Part shown: in pieces, positions 1 through 10,038 of the stretch
Position numbering within the stretch: position 1 is the stretch's first letter
How the letters are laid out: each line of letters opens with the position of its first letter
Origin: Sediminibacterium sp.
GTDB taxonomy: Bacteria; Bacteroidota; Bacteroidia; Chitinophagales; Chitinophagaceae
Assembly (NCBI GenBank): GCA_016786865.1
Contig: JAEUVE010000001.1
Span: 1 to 34,370, forward strand
Direction of reading: 5' to 3'
DNA length: 34,370 bases
The notes under the pieces: generated by a model
What the model was told of the DNA's origin: nothing
Database searches by the model: none
Seen by the model: only the letters and a program-made list of their open reading frames with translations
Program-made: the position numbers and the translations under genes

Positions 1-1023
1 CAGGTTCAGGTGATTGTAGCTGATCGAGGCAATATCTTTGTTCTTATCCTCGAGCAGGTTGCCGTTTACATCGTAACTGTAATCTGTCTTCGCCGCTGCG
101 CTCGTTGCGTAGATATTGGTGCTGTTGCCACTGGTACGGAAATCCCCCAGTTTCGTGCCCGGGTCGTTGAATGCATCATATACACTTTTCAGCTTATTGC
201 TGCTTCCTGTATAATCATATCCAAGACTGTCTATCTGCACACTGCCGCCTGTCTTCCAGCCCCATTGCTGCATACCCAGTATATTGCCATTGGCATCATA
301 GGCTGTATTAGGGTTCTGCCCGTCGCCCATCTTCATACTGAAATCCAGCCCGGCTGATTTGTTCCAGGACCCGCCGGTGTATTGATTAAAATCTCCTTTC
401 AGCAGGCGATTCAGCGCATCATAGGCGTAGCCGTACACGCGCTGCTCCCCATCTCCCTTGCTGCGCCAGCGTATACCTGCTATATTGCCATTGAGCTGGT
501 TTACCGTATACCCATTGTCATAACCCAGCTCCATCCCAAACCAACGGCTGGAACCACCTGTGGCATAATCCTTATTTACCCCTTTAAGCCATCCACGGAT
601 ATTATAGGCATAGTCTTGTAGTTCCAGTTCAGTTATATCTGCATTACTCTTCTGTCCCAGTTTTTTCTGCTCCAGCATCCCCAGTGCATCGTAGGTGTTC
701 CTGGACAATAGTCTTGCTTTCGCGGCATCGTCGTTCAGTACTTTCTTCACGGATAACACCCTGCCGGCATGATCATAACTGGTATTGGTTTGTACCCGTA
801 CTGTTTGAACCGCCGCCGTATTGGTATGCAACTGGTAGCTACTGAGTATTTTTCCGGAGAAATCATAGAGAATCGTGTTCTGATCAATACCTCCTTTATA
901 ATTATCCGCCTGGGTTTGTATCACCCGTCCGCGGTCATCATAGAAGCTTACCGTCTCCAGCCATATTCCGGTTGCCAGGTTTTGCGGATCTTCAATAACC
1001 CGCACCCTGCTGACTGTTGGCAC
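1..1023 (-). pseudogene. 5'-truncated RHS/YD-repeat protein, also running off the left edge
   Basis: The minus frame is open for 340 codons from about 1023 down to base 1 and reads as RHS/YD-repeat sequence. It has repeated Y-D and NGN elements (SYDHAGRV, YGYAYDALNRL, AYDANGNIL, YSYDVNGNLL) and ends at the edge in ISYNHLNL, which resembles the junction before the RHS core. In Bacteroidota such proteins are large secreted or surface polymorphic-toxin carriers, with a variable toxin tip after the core; here the core and tip lie beyond base 1. The beginning is missing. The recognisable sequence (PTVSRVRVIEDPQNLATG) starts directly beside the pyrG terminator, no in-frame ATG lies near, and the frame is closed by TGA at 1078-1080. 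A GTG at 1023-1021 is the only nearby alternative start. Family members usually carry several hundred more N-terminal residues, including the signal peptide. I read this as a displaced or 5'-deleted rhs copy; translation from GTG cannot be excluded. Confidence 0.8.
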
Positions 1024-1049
1024 AAAAAAAAGCCTCTCATCAGAGAGGC
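1024..1049 (-). terminator. Rho-independent terminator of pyrG
   Basis: GCCTCTC (1032-1038) and GAGAGGC (1043-1049) form a perfect 7-bp stem with a 4-nt loop (ATCA). On the minus strand a run of eight T (opposite the A run 1024-1031) follows. It lies 23 bp after the pyrG stop codon and directly before the rhs fragment. Confidence 0.85.
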
Positions 1050-1072
1050 CTTTACAAAAAAATAATCTTCGC

Positions 1073-2755
<1,683 letters not shown>

Positions 2756-2814
2756 TCAAAAAAGAGCAATAAACAGACCTTGAAAATGTGAACTGAAATA
2801 GTTCTGAGGTCGTA

Positions 2815-2844
2815 CAAAGGTACAGTAAAAAAACGATCCGCAAA
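2815..2844 (-). promoter_or_regulatory. Predicted Bacteroidota-type promoter of pyrG
   Basis: On the minus strand TTTG (2844-2841) is followed after 18 nt by TACCTTTG (2822-2815). This matches the Bacteroidota -33 TTTG / -7 TAnnTTTG consensus. It would give a leader of roughly 85 nt before the pyrG ATG. Confidence 0.6.
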
Positions 2845-2916
2845 ATATAGTCGGGGCATTTCAACCAAAACTGGAACAAAGTGTTAATTTAACGTGTACA
2901 TCTTAAAAAAGTCAAT

Positions 2917-3795
2917 ATGAAAAAACTCTTATTCCTCACCTTATCCGCCTTTTGCACAGCAGCATTTTTAGGCTACACCTACAAGGTTCCCGCGCCTGCA
3001 ATTGGCACCCCGGGCTGCTATGAATCCTGTTTTACAGGAGATATAATGGAGCAGTTTAAAGCAGAAGCCGGAACCAGGGCTTTTGCTGCCATGCACGAAA
3101 ACCCGCTGGCTTACCGCCTGGAAAATGCAACAGGAACCACCATCAGTTTCCCTTCACCCGATGGAACGGAAGCCTCCGGTTACCTGATCAAAAGCAAAAA
3201 GAAAACCAACAACTGGATCCTGGTAATCCAGGAATGGTGGGGACTGAACGATCATATTAAAAGAGAAGCGGAAACCCTGGCTGCCGAACTGGGCAATGTA
3301 AACGTACTGGCAATTGATATGTACGATGGTAAAGTTGCTGCTACGGCAGACAGCGCCATGAAGCTGATGAGGGGAACCAATACTGCCCGACTCGAAAGCA
3401 TTGTGAAAGGCGCCATTGGTTACGCTGGTGCCAAGGCTAAAATTTTCACCATTGGCTGGTGCTTTGGTGGAATGTGGAGTTTACAGGCCAGTCTGCTGGC
3501 CGGACCACAAGCTGCCGGTGCCGTAATGTATTATGGCAGGCCCGAGAACAACCTGGAAAAACTGAAAACCCTGAACTGCGAAGTGATCGGTTTCTTCGGC
3601 AACCTCGATAAAAGTCCTGCACCTGCCGTGGTAACACAGTTCGAAGCAGATATGGCTGCTGCAGGCAAAAAACTGGTAACCCATAAATACGAAGCCGGTC
3701 ATGGCTTTGCCAATCCAAGCAATCCGAGTTTTAATAAGGAAGCAACCGCAGACGCACACGAAAAAACACTGGCTTTCCTGAGAGCCCGTTTGTAA
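2917..3795 (+). CDS. Secreted dienelactone hydrolase family protein
   Basis: This 292-residue alpha/beta hydrolase belongs to the dienelactone hydrolase family. It has a hydrophobic signal peptide (MKKLLFLTLSAFCTAAFLG), so it is probably periplasmic or lipid-anchored rather than cytosolic like the classical chlorocatechol enzyme. The hydrolase domain covers about residues 75-290. It has the family VIQEWWGLNDH motif near 103-113, the nucleophile elbow GWCFGG with Cys182, a candidate acid Asp231 in GNLDKS, and His262 in AGHGFANP; a Cys-Asp-His triad is typical of this family. Residues 24-70 precede the domain and are not recognised. The substrate cannot be told from sequence, and no catechol-degradation genes are nearby. 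It diverges from pyrG and is followed after 81 bp by an unrelated gene. Confidence 0.85.
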   Translation: MKKLLFLTLSAFCTAAFLGYTYKVPAPAIGTPGCYESCFTGDIMEQFKAEAGTRAFAAMHENPLAYRLENATGTTISFPSPDGTEASGYLIKSKKKTNNWILVIQEWWGLNDHIKREAETLAAELGNVNVLAIDMYDGKVAATADSAMKLMRGTNTARLESIVKGAIGYAGAKAKIFTIGWCFGGMWSLQASLLAGPQAAGAVMYYGRPENNLEKLKTLNCEVIGFFGNLDKSPAPAVVTQFEADMAAAGKKLVTHKYEAGHGFANPSNPSFNKEATADAHEKTLAFLRARL

Positions 3796-3852
3796 AACCC
3801 TGTATCACCTGGCTGGAAACATACCAGACATTTTGAAAACCGGCTGAATAAT

Positions 3853-3876
3853 GGTATTATTATAAAAAATAATGCC
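3853..3876 (+). promoter_or_regulatory. Hairpin ending directly at a start codon
   Basis: GGTATTATT (3853-3861) can pair with AATAATGCC (3868-3876) over 9 bp, including one G-U pair, around a 6-nt loop. The stem ends one base before the ATG at 3877. A poor promoter-like pair (TTTTG, 19 nt, TATTATTA) overlaps it. It could modulate initiation, or be a chance AT-rich fold. Confidence 0.3.
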
Positions 3877-5115
3877 ATGCAGAAGCTGAACATTTCAACC
3901 TGTCTTGTATGTTTCTTTGCATTATATACATCGGCGCAAACCGTAAGACCGGTCAACAACCCCACTACCGGTAATGGCGCGCTCAACAACGCAAGAGAAG
4001 TGGCAGATCCTTCCCTTTCCATGGGAAAAAATCCTGCCGGTTCCACCACTGTTAAAGGAAGCAATGCCCAAACACTCAATAGCCCGGGTGGCCCTGTGCA
4101 GGCATCCGGTTCGGGATTTCAGCTTTCTTCCTTTACCCCTGCAACACATTTTACAGATCATATTGCACTGTCGGAAGTGAGCCATATCAAGCTGATTGAT
4201 CTGAGAGCAGATCCTACCAAGGTTGGCTATATGCCGCTGAATATTTCCCTGAAAAGAAAAGGGATTCAGGCGGTAGGCGTTCAGATACAGCAATCTCCTT
4301 TTAAATGGCTTTCCGAAAATTTTCTGAATACGCATGTTGCCACCGACAGCAACAGCAAAAGACAACTGGTGTTGGTATTGAAAAAATGCTGGTTCACGCA
4401 GCACGCTGCCGTACCTTACCAATCCGGCGATGCAGCATTGATCACCACACTCGAATACAGTTTCGACCTGTTCAGTTCCATGGATTATGGTTATTATCCC
4501 CAGCGAAAAATTACCGGATCGGTATCTGCGCCTTATAATAAAGGAAACGCCTATAACGTGTTGCTGGATTCATTGTTAACTGTTTTACAACACAGCGCAT
4601 TCAACAACCGGTACGCCGAAAAAGAAACACCGGAGAACAGGATTGCGCCTGCCGATTTCAATGAATATTACAATGCGCACAAACAAGCCATTGCAGCCAC
4701 TGCCACGGCACCACGGGGTATGTACCTGTCTTATGATGATTTTCTGAAAGGCAGACCCTTCAGCGACAGCATTGAAGTGATCCGCAAATACAACAACGCC
4801 GGTAAATCAGACATATATGCCTGTGAGTTCACAGCCATTAAAAACAGTATTCCGCAATCCTGCAACAAAGCATGGGGATATTACGACGGCAGTTCTTTGT
4901 TCCTCAATACGGGCAACGGCTTTTATATCCGCTTGTTAAGAGCCGGGTACAATTATGTGTTCTTCAACCTGAACAATATCAGGGAAGACCGGATCAAGGC
5001 CGGCACGCTGGCAGATATTCAAATAGGGAAATCTTCCTATGAAATCATTAAGGAATATTCCAGGGTTACACCGCTCACCTATCAGCTGGATATGGAAACC
5101 GGAACCCTGTATTAA
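3877..5115 (+). CDS. Secreted protein of unknown function
   Basis: I do not recognise a family for this 412-residue protein. It has a clear signal peptide (MQKLNISTCLVCFFALYTSAQ), so it is exported. Residues 22-85 are rich in Asn, Pro, Gly and Ser and look like a low-complexity linker. The rest mixes hydrophobic and charged segments with many aromatic residues towards the C-terminus (CNKAWGYYDGSSLF, NYVFFNLNNIRED), suggesting a folded, beta-rich domain. No catalytic motif or C-terminal T9SS sorting domain is visible. The in-frame ATG at 3877 is chosen; another ATG at 3872 is out of frame. The stop (TAA 5113-5115) directly abuts the stop codon of convergent proC at 5116-5118, so no separate terminator fits between them. 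Confidence 0.75.
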   Translation: MQKLNISTCLVCFFALYTSAQTVRPVNNPTTGNGALNNAREVADPSLSMGKNPAGSTTVKGSNAQTLNSPGGPVQASGSGFQLSSFTPATHFTDHIALSEVSHIKLIDLRADPTKVGYMPLNISLKRKGIQAVGVQIQQSPFKWLSENFLNTHVATDSNSKRQLVLVLKKCWFTQHAAVPYQSGDAALITTLEYSFDLFSSMDYGYYPQRKITGSVSAPYNKGNAYNVLLDSLLTVLQHSAFNNRYAEKETPENRIAPADFNEYYNAHKQAIAATATAPRGMYLSYDDFLKGRPFSDSIEVIRKYNNAGKSDIYACEFTAIKNSIPQSCNKAWGYYDGSSLFLNTGNGFYIRLLRAGYNYVFFNLNNIREDRIKAGTLADIQIGKSSYEIIKEYSRVTPLTYQLDMETGTLY

Positions 5116-5916
5116 CTACATATCGTTAACGATCTTTTTGTAACTGGTTACAATTCCCTTGATCAGCGAGGAACTGAATCCCTGGTGCTCCATTTCGTTC
5201 AATCCGGCAATGGTGCAACCCTTGGGGGTGGTAACCTTATCTATTTCCTGTTCGGGGTGTGTATTTTTTTGCAACAGCAATTCTGCTGCACCCTTTACGG
5301 TTTGTGCAGCAATCAGCGATGCAGTGGCTGCACTGAATCCGATTTCAATACCACCCTGTATATTGGCCCGGATGTATCGCATGGCATAGGCCGTACCACA
5401 GGCGCCCAGTACGGTAGCCGCATCCATCAGTTTTTCTTCGATCACTACGGTTTTTCCCAACTGGTTGAACAGGTCCGACACAAAACTGGTTTGTGCATCC
5501 GTAACTGCTTTACCATTAATGCAGGTCATGCTTTCCTGAATGGCAATGGCCGTATTGGGCATGGCCCTGAACACCGGAAAATCTTTACCGGTAATCTCCT
5601 GAATTTCATCAATCCACACACCGGTTACCACACTCACCAATACCTGTTTTTCCTTATTCAGAAAGGGCTGAATCTCGGCCAGCACATCTTTGATCTGAAA
5701 AGGTTTGATGGCCAGAATGATCCAGCTTGCTTTGGCAACCGCTTCGGGATTATTGGAACTAACCTGAACACCCTTTGCCGCCAGTGCTGCCAGGGTGGCT
5801 GTGTTTCGCTTGGTAACAATGAGTTCCTCCGGCTTACAGAATCCACTGTTCACCAGTCCCTCTGCCATTGCTGTACCCAGGTTTCCTCCTCCGATAATTG
5901 CGATTGTATTTGCCAT
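5116..5916 (-). CDS. proC: Pyrroline-5-carboxylate reductase
   Basis: ProC reduces 1-pyrroline-5-carboxylate to L-proline with NAD(P)H, the final step of proline synthesis in the cytosol. The 266 residues match the family length. The N-terminal Rossmann fold starts with IGGGNLGTAMAEGL (residues 8-21), and the family C-terminal dimerisation domain contains LGACGTAYA and TTPKGCTIAGL. It is the last gene of the apparent purL-hldD-proC operon: the ATG lies 8 bp after the hldD stop. The operon does not otherwise concern proline, so the link is probably positional co-transcription. The stop codon abuts that of the convergent upstream gene. Confidence 0.96.
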   Translation of the reverse strand: MANTIAIIGGGNLGTAMAEGLVNSGFCKPEELIVTKRNTATLAALAAKGVQVSSNNPEAVAKASWIILAIKPFQIKDVLAEIQPFLNKEKQVLVSVVTGVWIDEIQEITGKDFPVFRAMPNTAIAIQESMTCINGKAVTDAQTSFVSDLFNQLGKTVVIEEKLMDAATVLGACGTAYAMRYIRANIQGGIEIGFSAATASLIAAQTVKGAAELLLQKNTHPEQEIDKVTTPKGCTIAGLNEMEHQGFSSSLIKGIVTSYKKIVNDM

Positions 5917-5924
5917 AATAGTGC

Positions 5925-6929
5925 TTAGTAAAGTTGATTGGTTGCCAGGTAATTCCGCACATAATCATCCACACCTTCTTCCAGCGAATAGAATTTCTTT
6001 TTGTATCCTGCCTGTTGCAGTTTATTCATATCTGCCTCTGTAAAATACTGGTATTTGTCCCTGATATCCAGCGGCATGTCTATGAACTCAATTTTAGGCG
6101 CAAGGTCCAGCCCTTTGAACGTGGCATTCACCAGGTCGGTAAAAGAACGCGCTTTCCCGGTTCCCAAATTGTAAATACCATTGTTGGCCTTGCTCCAGCT
6201 TCCCCGCTGCACCATGGAATCGAAGATCCAGAAGATCACTTCCGTTACATCCTTTACATAAATGAAATCGCGCAGTTGCTCTCCGTCTTTAAATCCTTCC
6301 TTATGGCTTTTGAACAGCTTCACCACTCCGTTGTTGCGAATCTGGTTGAAGGAATGCCAGATCACACTGGCCATTCTTGCTTTGTGCGCTTCATTGGGCC
6401 CGTACACATTGAAGAATTTCAGACCGGCCCAGTATGGCGGTTGTTGTTCCTGGCGGATGGCCCATTTATCAAATTCGTTTTTGCTGATACCGTATGGGTT
6501 CAGTGGTTGTAATTGATCAATGATGTCATGATCATCTTTATACCCATGCTCCCCTGCTCCGTAAGTAGCAGCGCTGGATGCATAAATCAATGGCACTGCA
6601 TGCGCAGTACAATAGTTCCAGATATCCTTGGTATAGTTGAGGTTCAGTTCCTCATGAATGGAATAATCAAACTCGGTGGTATCCGTTCTGGCGCCCAGGT
6701 GTATCACGGCAGATAATTGCGGGCGGTGTTCTTCGAGCCAGTTCAGCAGATGGTATCTTTCTACAATAACTTCAAATTGTTTAGACTCCCAGTTCTTCCT
6801 TTTTTCTTCCACACCAAAATCATCCACCAGAATCAAGCGGGTAAAGCCTTTCTCGTTTAAAAAACGAACCATACAACTGCCAATGAATCCTGCTGCTCCG
6901 GTTACCAATATCATTTTCTGATCGGCCAT
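5925..6929 (-). CDS. hldD: ADP-L-glycero-D-manno-heptose 6-epimerase
   Basis: HldD epimerises ADP-D-glycero-D-manno-heptose to the L-glycero form, which supplies heptose for the lipopolysaccharide core. This 334-residue extended short-chain dehydrogenase has the nucleotide-binding GAAGFIG (11-17), the substrate-site YASSAATYG (116-124) and the catalytic YxxxK as Tyr146/Lys150. The later FFNVYGPNE and HKARMASV segments are typical of HldD rather than of UDP-sugar epimerases. It starts 3 bp after the purL stop, inside the purL-hldD-proC operon. The other heptose genes (gmhA, hldE, gmhB) are not in the window, but a GT9 glycosyltransferase of the heptosyltransferase superfamily lies at 29374-30591. 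Confidence 0.93.
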   Translation of the reverse strand: MADQKMILVTGAAGFIGSCMVRFLNEKGFTRLILVDDFGVEEKRKNWESKQFEVIVERYHLLNWLEEHRPQLSAVIHLGARTDTTEFDYSIHEELNLNYTKDIWNYCTAHAVPLIYASSAATYGAGEHGYKDDHDIIDQLQPLNPYGISKNEFDKWAIRQEQQPPYWAGLKFFNVYGPNEAHKARMASVIWHSFNQIRNNGVVKLFKSHKEGFKDGEQLRDFIYVKDVTEVIFWIFDSMVQRGSWSKANNGIYNLGTGKARSFTDLVNATFKGLDLAPKIEFIDMPLDIRDKYQYFTEADMNKLQQAGYKKKFYSLEEGVDDYVRNYLATNQLY

Positions 6930-6932
6930 AAC

Positions 6933-9137
6933 TTATTGTATCATGTTTTCGATAGCGGTGTCGTAACTCTTTTTCCATTCACTGATATGGCCCCAGTTTT
7001 CTTCCTGCACTTCTATATTGCCGGAAGTAACCGTACCCAGTACAGTACACGCAATACCTGCTTTTGCTACATCTGCCAATACCATGTTCAGCATTTCAGC
7101 GCCTACGGTTACAATCACCCTTCCCTGCGCTTCACCAAACCAGTAGGCGTCTTTGCGGATGTCTACAACAGGGCTCACCGAAAAACCTTTGTTACCGGCA
7201 TATCCGCTCTCCAGCAGGGCAATGGCCAATCCGCCTTCGCTCAGGTCATGCGCACTCTTGATTTTTTTCTCCTGAATCAGGGAATAGATCAATTGCTGTG
7301 TATTGTATTCTTCGTCGAGATTGAAATACGGAGCCGGAGAATACTTTACTCCTTTCAGCTTGTGCAGGTATTCACTGGAAGCAATATCGTTGTGTTGCTG
7401 CCCAATCAGTAAAATGGTATCGCCCGCATCTTTAAAATGAAGGGTCATTTTGGTATTTACATCATCCAGTATTCCTACCATACCAATGGTTGGAGTTGGA
7501 TATACCGGACCATCGGGGTTCTGGTTGTAGAAACTTACGTTTCCTCCGGTTACCGGTGTATTGAATTTCTTACAGGCATCTCCCATACCCGTTACGGCCT
7601 GTACAAACTGGAAGTACACTTCCGGATCGTACGGATTACCAAAGTTGAGGCAGTTGGTAACTCCAATGGGCTCACCGCCGCTGCACACAATGTTGCGGGC
7701 TGCTTCTGCAACAGCAATCATACCGCCGATGTACGGATTGGCATATACATATTTACTGTTACAATCTACCGTCATGGCCAGGGCCTTGCCGGTTCCTTTG
7801 GCCAGTACAACCGATGCATCGCTCGGCGCATTGGTGCTTACATTGGCAGCACCCACCATACTGTCGTACTGCGTGTACACCCAGCGTTTGCTGGCGATAT
7901 TGGGCAATGCATTCAGCGCAGCCGCAACAGGACGCAGTTCATCCACATCTGCCACATCCGCAATGGAGAAGGCGTTGATCTGATTAAAATAAGCAGGTTC
8001 CTTGTATTCTCTTGTGTACTGCGGAGCGCCGCCGCCCAGCACCAGTTCGTATGCAGGCAGTTCTGCTTCCAGCACACCATTCATATAGAATTTCAGTAAA
8101 CCATCGTCTGTTACATAACCAATGGTGCTGGCGCTCAAATCCCATTTTTTGAACACGGCTTCCACTTCTGCCTCGCGGCCTTTTTCCACTACCATCAGCA
8201 TCCTTTCCTGGCTCTCACTGAGCAGCAATTCCCAGGCTTTCATGTTCTTTTGACGGGTAGGTACTTTTTCCAGATCAATGTGCATACCCACTTCGCCCTT
8301 GGCACTCATTTCTGCCGTACTGCAAATAATGCCCGCAGCACCCATATCCTGCATACCTACTACTGCACCGGTTTCCAGTACTTCCAGACAGGCTTCCAGC
8401 AATTTCTTTTCCTGGAATGGATCGCCCACCTGTACGGCCGGCAGTTCCTGCACACTGTCGTGCGTAATATCGGCGCTGGCAAAACTTGCTCCGCCGATGC
8501 CATCCTTACCGGTAGCGCTTCCTACATAAATCACCGGGTTGCCGGTACCCTTTGCAGTGGCGCTGACCATGTTATCGGCTTTCATGATACCAACGCTCAT
8601 GGCATTCACCAGAGGATTGGTATGATAACAGTCTTCGAAATATACTTCACCACCCACGGTAGGTACGCCAAAACAGTTGCCGTAATGACCAATGCCTTTT
8701 ACCACACCAGACAGTAAATGTTGTGTTTTTTTATCTTTCAGATTCCCGAATCGCAGGCTGTTCAGCGAAGCGATGGGCCTTGCGCCCATGGTAAAAATAT
8801 CCCGTTGTATTCCGCCCACACCGGTGGCCGCACCCTGAAAAGGTTCTATGGCACTGGGGTGGTTGTGACTTTCAATTTTGAAGACCACGCCAAATCCGTT
8901 CCCCATATCCATGAGGCCCGCATTTTCCTCTCCCGCTGCCACCAGCATTCTGCCACCGTTTCGGGGAAGGGTTTTTAACCACTTAATGGAATTTTTATAA
9001 CTGCAGTGTTCACTCCACATGCCACTGAAAGCACATAACTCGGTAAAGTTGGGTGTACGCTGTAATTTCTGTTTAATCAGCTCAAACTCTTCTTCTGTAA
9101 GACGGAGCTGTTGGGCGGTTTTTACGGTAATTTCCAT
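6933..9137 (-). CDS. purL: Phosphoribosylformylglycinamidine synthase subunit PurL
   Basis: PurL is the synthetase subunit that turns FGAR, ATP and ammonia into FGAM, the fourth step of purine synthesis. At 734 residues it is the short form, which works with separate PurQ (glutaminase) and PurS; neither is in the window. The N-terminal WSEHCSYKNS carries the conserved catalytic His44. Further landmarks are FKIESHNHPSAIEPFQGAATGVGG and repeated AIRS-like domains (GGNVSFYNQ, HDLSEGGLAIAL). It heads the minus-strand operon with hldD and proC. The leader contains a 12-bp perfect inverted repeat (9158-9200). No TAnnTTTG promoter is obvious in the 88-bp upstream gap. Confidence 0.97.
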   Translation of the reverse strand: MEITVKTAQQLRLTEEEFELIKQKLQRTPNFTELCAFSGMWSEHCSYKNSIKWLKTLPRNGGRMLVAAGEENAGLMDMGNGFGVVFKIESHNHPSAIEPFQGAATGVGGIQRDIFTMGARPIASLNSLRFGNLKDKKTQHLLSGVVKGIGHYGNCFGVPTVGGEVYFEDCYHTNPLVNAMSVGIMKADNMVSATAKGTGNPVIYVGSATGKDGIGGASFASADITHDSVQELPAVQVGDPFQEKKLLEACLEVLETGAVVGMQDMGAAGIICSTAEMSAKGEVGMHIDLEKVPTRQKNMKAWELLLSESQERMLMVVEKGREAEVEAVFKKWDLSASTIGYVTDDGLLKFYMNGVLEAELPAYELVLGGGAPQYTREYKEPAYFNQINAFSIADVADVDELRPVAAALNALPNIASKRWVYTQYDSMVGAANVSTNAPSDASVVLAKGTGKALAMTVDCNSKYVYANPYIGGMIAVAEAARNIVCSGGEPIGVTNCLNFGNPYDPEVYFQFVQAVTGMGDACKKFNTPVTGGNVSFYNQNPDGPVYPTPTIGMVGILDDVNTKMTLHFKDAGDTILLIGQQHNDIASSEYLHKLKGVKYSPAPYFNLDEEYNTQQLIYSLIQEKKIKSAHDLSEGGLAIALLESGYAGNKGFSVSPVVDIRKDAYWFGEAQGRVIVTVGAEMLNMVLADVAKAGIACTVLGTVTSGNIEVQEENWGHISEWKKSYDTAIENMIQ

Positions 9138-9157
9138 ATAGCCGCGAAGTTAAGAAA

Positions 9158-9200
9158 GTAGCCGTAAGGCACAACATGAAGTTTTGGACCTTACGGCTAC
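9158..9200. repeat. 12-bp perfect inverted repeat between the DUF2807 gene and purL
   Basis: GTAGCCGTAAGG (9158-9169) and CCTTACGGCTAC (9189-9200) are perfect inverted copies separated by 19 bp. On the minus strand the second arm is followed by TTTCTTAACTT, so it could be a weak intrinsic terminator for the upstream DUF2807 gene. It could equally be a structured purL leader or an operator. The purL ATG is only 20 bp beyond it, leaving little space for a separate promoter downstream. Confidence 0.6.
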
Positions 9201-9225
9201 AATATGTTTATAAACTGCTAAAAAA

Positions 9226-9951
9226 TCAGAGCCTGGTTACTTTTCCGCTGCCAGCCGAATGTTTCACTATATCCCGGGCATTTCCTTTATAATATACATT
9301 TCCGCTACCCAATACGTTTACCTCCAGGGTCTGGTCGGCATGTACCCGAGTGTTTCCGCTTCCGGTTACGTTGATTTTTACCCGCTGTGCCACGAGATCG
9401 GAGCACTCTACATTTCCGCTGCCACTGATGTTCACATTTACCTGTTCGGCCTTCCCTTTGAGGTTTACTTTGCCACTACCGGCGATACCGATCTCCGCCT
9501 GTTTCACCTGATCAAAGTTCAGGTTGATATTGCCACTGCCGGCAATACGGAACCAGGTTTTACCGTCGTTGCTAAAATTACCCGAACCATCAATATTGCC
9601 GCTGCCTGCTACTGAAAGCCCTTCCAGCTGATCCACCGTTACATAAACGGTGATCTTGTTGCTGCTTCGGATGCTTACATAGTTCCTGGTGCCGATTTTT
9701 AAGGTATTGTTCTCTACTTTGGTTTCGATATACTCCAGCAGGTTGCCATCTGCTTCTACCGTAACGCTACCCGGCTTGCCATAAGCCAGTTGTACATTCA
9801 TGGAGCCTGCAGAAGCCACGGCTTTAAAATTGCCCACAGACCTGGTTTCTTTTTTCAGATCCCCGTTGCCGGTAACCCTTTCTGAACGTCCCCATTGTGC
9901 CGATGCGGCGAGGGTAACCACCGAAAACAGCAATGCCAGTATTTTTTTCAT
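9226..9951 (-). CDS. Secreted head-GIN/DUF2807 domain protein
   Basis: The domain is the DUF2807 or head-GIN family, common in Bacteroidota and sometimes called putative auto-transporter adhesin; its molecular function is not established. The 241-residue protein starts with a signal peptide (MKKILALLFSVVTLAASAQ). It continues as a regular beta-helix-like array with eight GSG[N/K] turns spaced along residues 110-240. I chose the ATG at 9951 because it gives a clean signal peptide; an in-frame ATG at 10008 would add 19 residues that fit no signal peptide. It is 87 bp downstream of the response regulator gene in the same direction and precedes purL. Confidence 0.88.
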   Translation of the reverse strand: MKKILALLFSVVTLAASAQWGRSERVTGNGDLKKETRSVGNFKAVASAGSMNVQLAYGKPGSVTVEADGNLLEYIETKVENNTLKIGTRNYVSIRSSNKITVYVTVDQLEGLSVAGSGNIDGSGNFSNDGKTWFRIAGSGNINLNFDQVKQAEIGIAGSGKVNLKGKAEQVNVNISGSGNVECSDLVAQRVKINVTGSGNTRVHADQTLEVNVLGSGNVYYKGNARDIVKHSAGSGKVTRL

Positions 9952-10038
9952 ATATCTTGTTTGTATGTGATTGAACGCAGATAATAGAAAAAAGTTACAG
10001 GTAAACACCCAAACAATTCCGGGGAGAATGACGAGTGG

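Noticed and set aside
5185..5928. A 247-codon plus-strand open frame opposite proC
   Set aside because: It is antisense to proC, has a biased composition and shows no domain or promoter.
7437..8099. A 220-codon plus-strand open frame opposite purL
   Set aside because: It mirrors purL codons. The gene on the other strand is certain.
9226..9951. Regular GSGN repeats considered as a DNA tandem repeat
   Set aside because: The DNA between units is not repeated; the periodicity is that of the beta-helical protein fold.
9952..10008. Upstream ATG of the DUF2807 protein
   Set aside because: It would place 19 residues before a textbook signal peptide starting at 9951.
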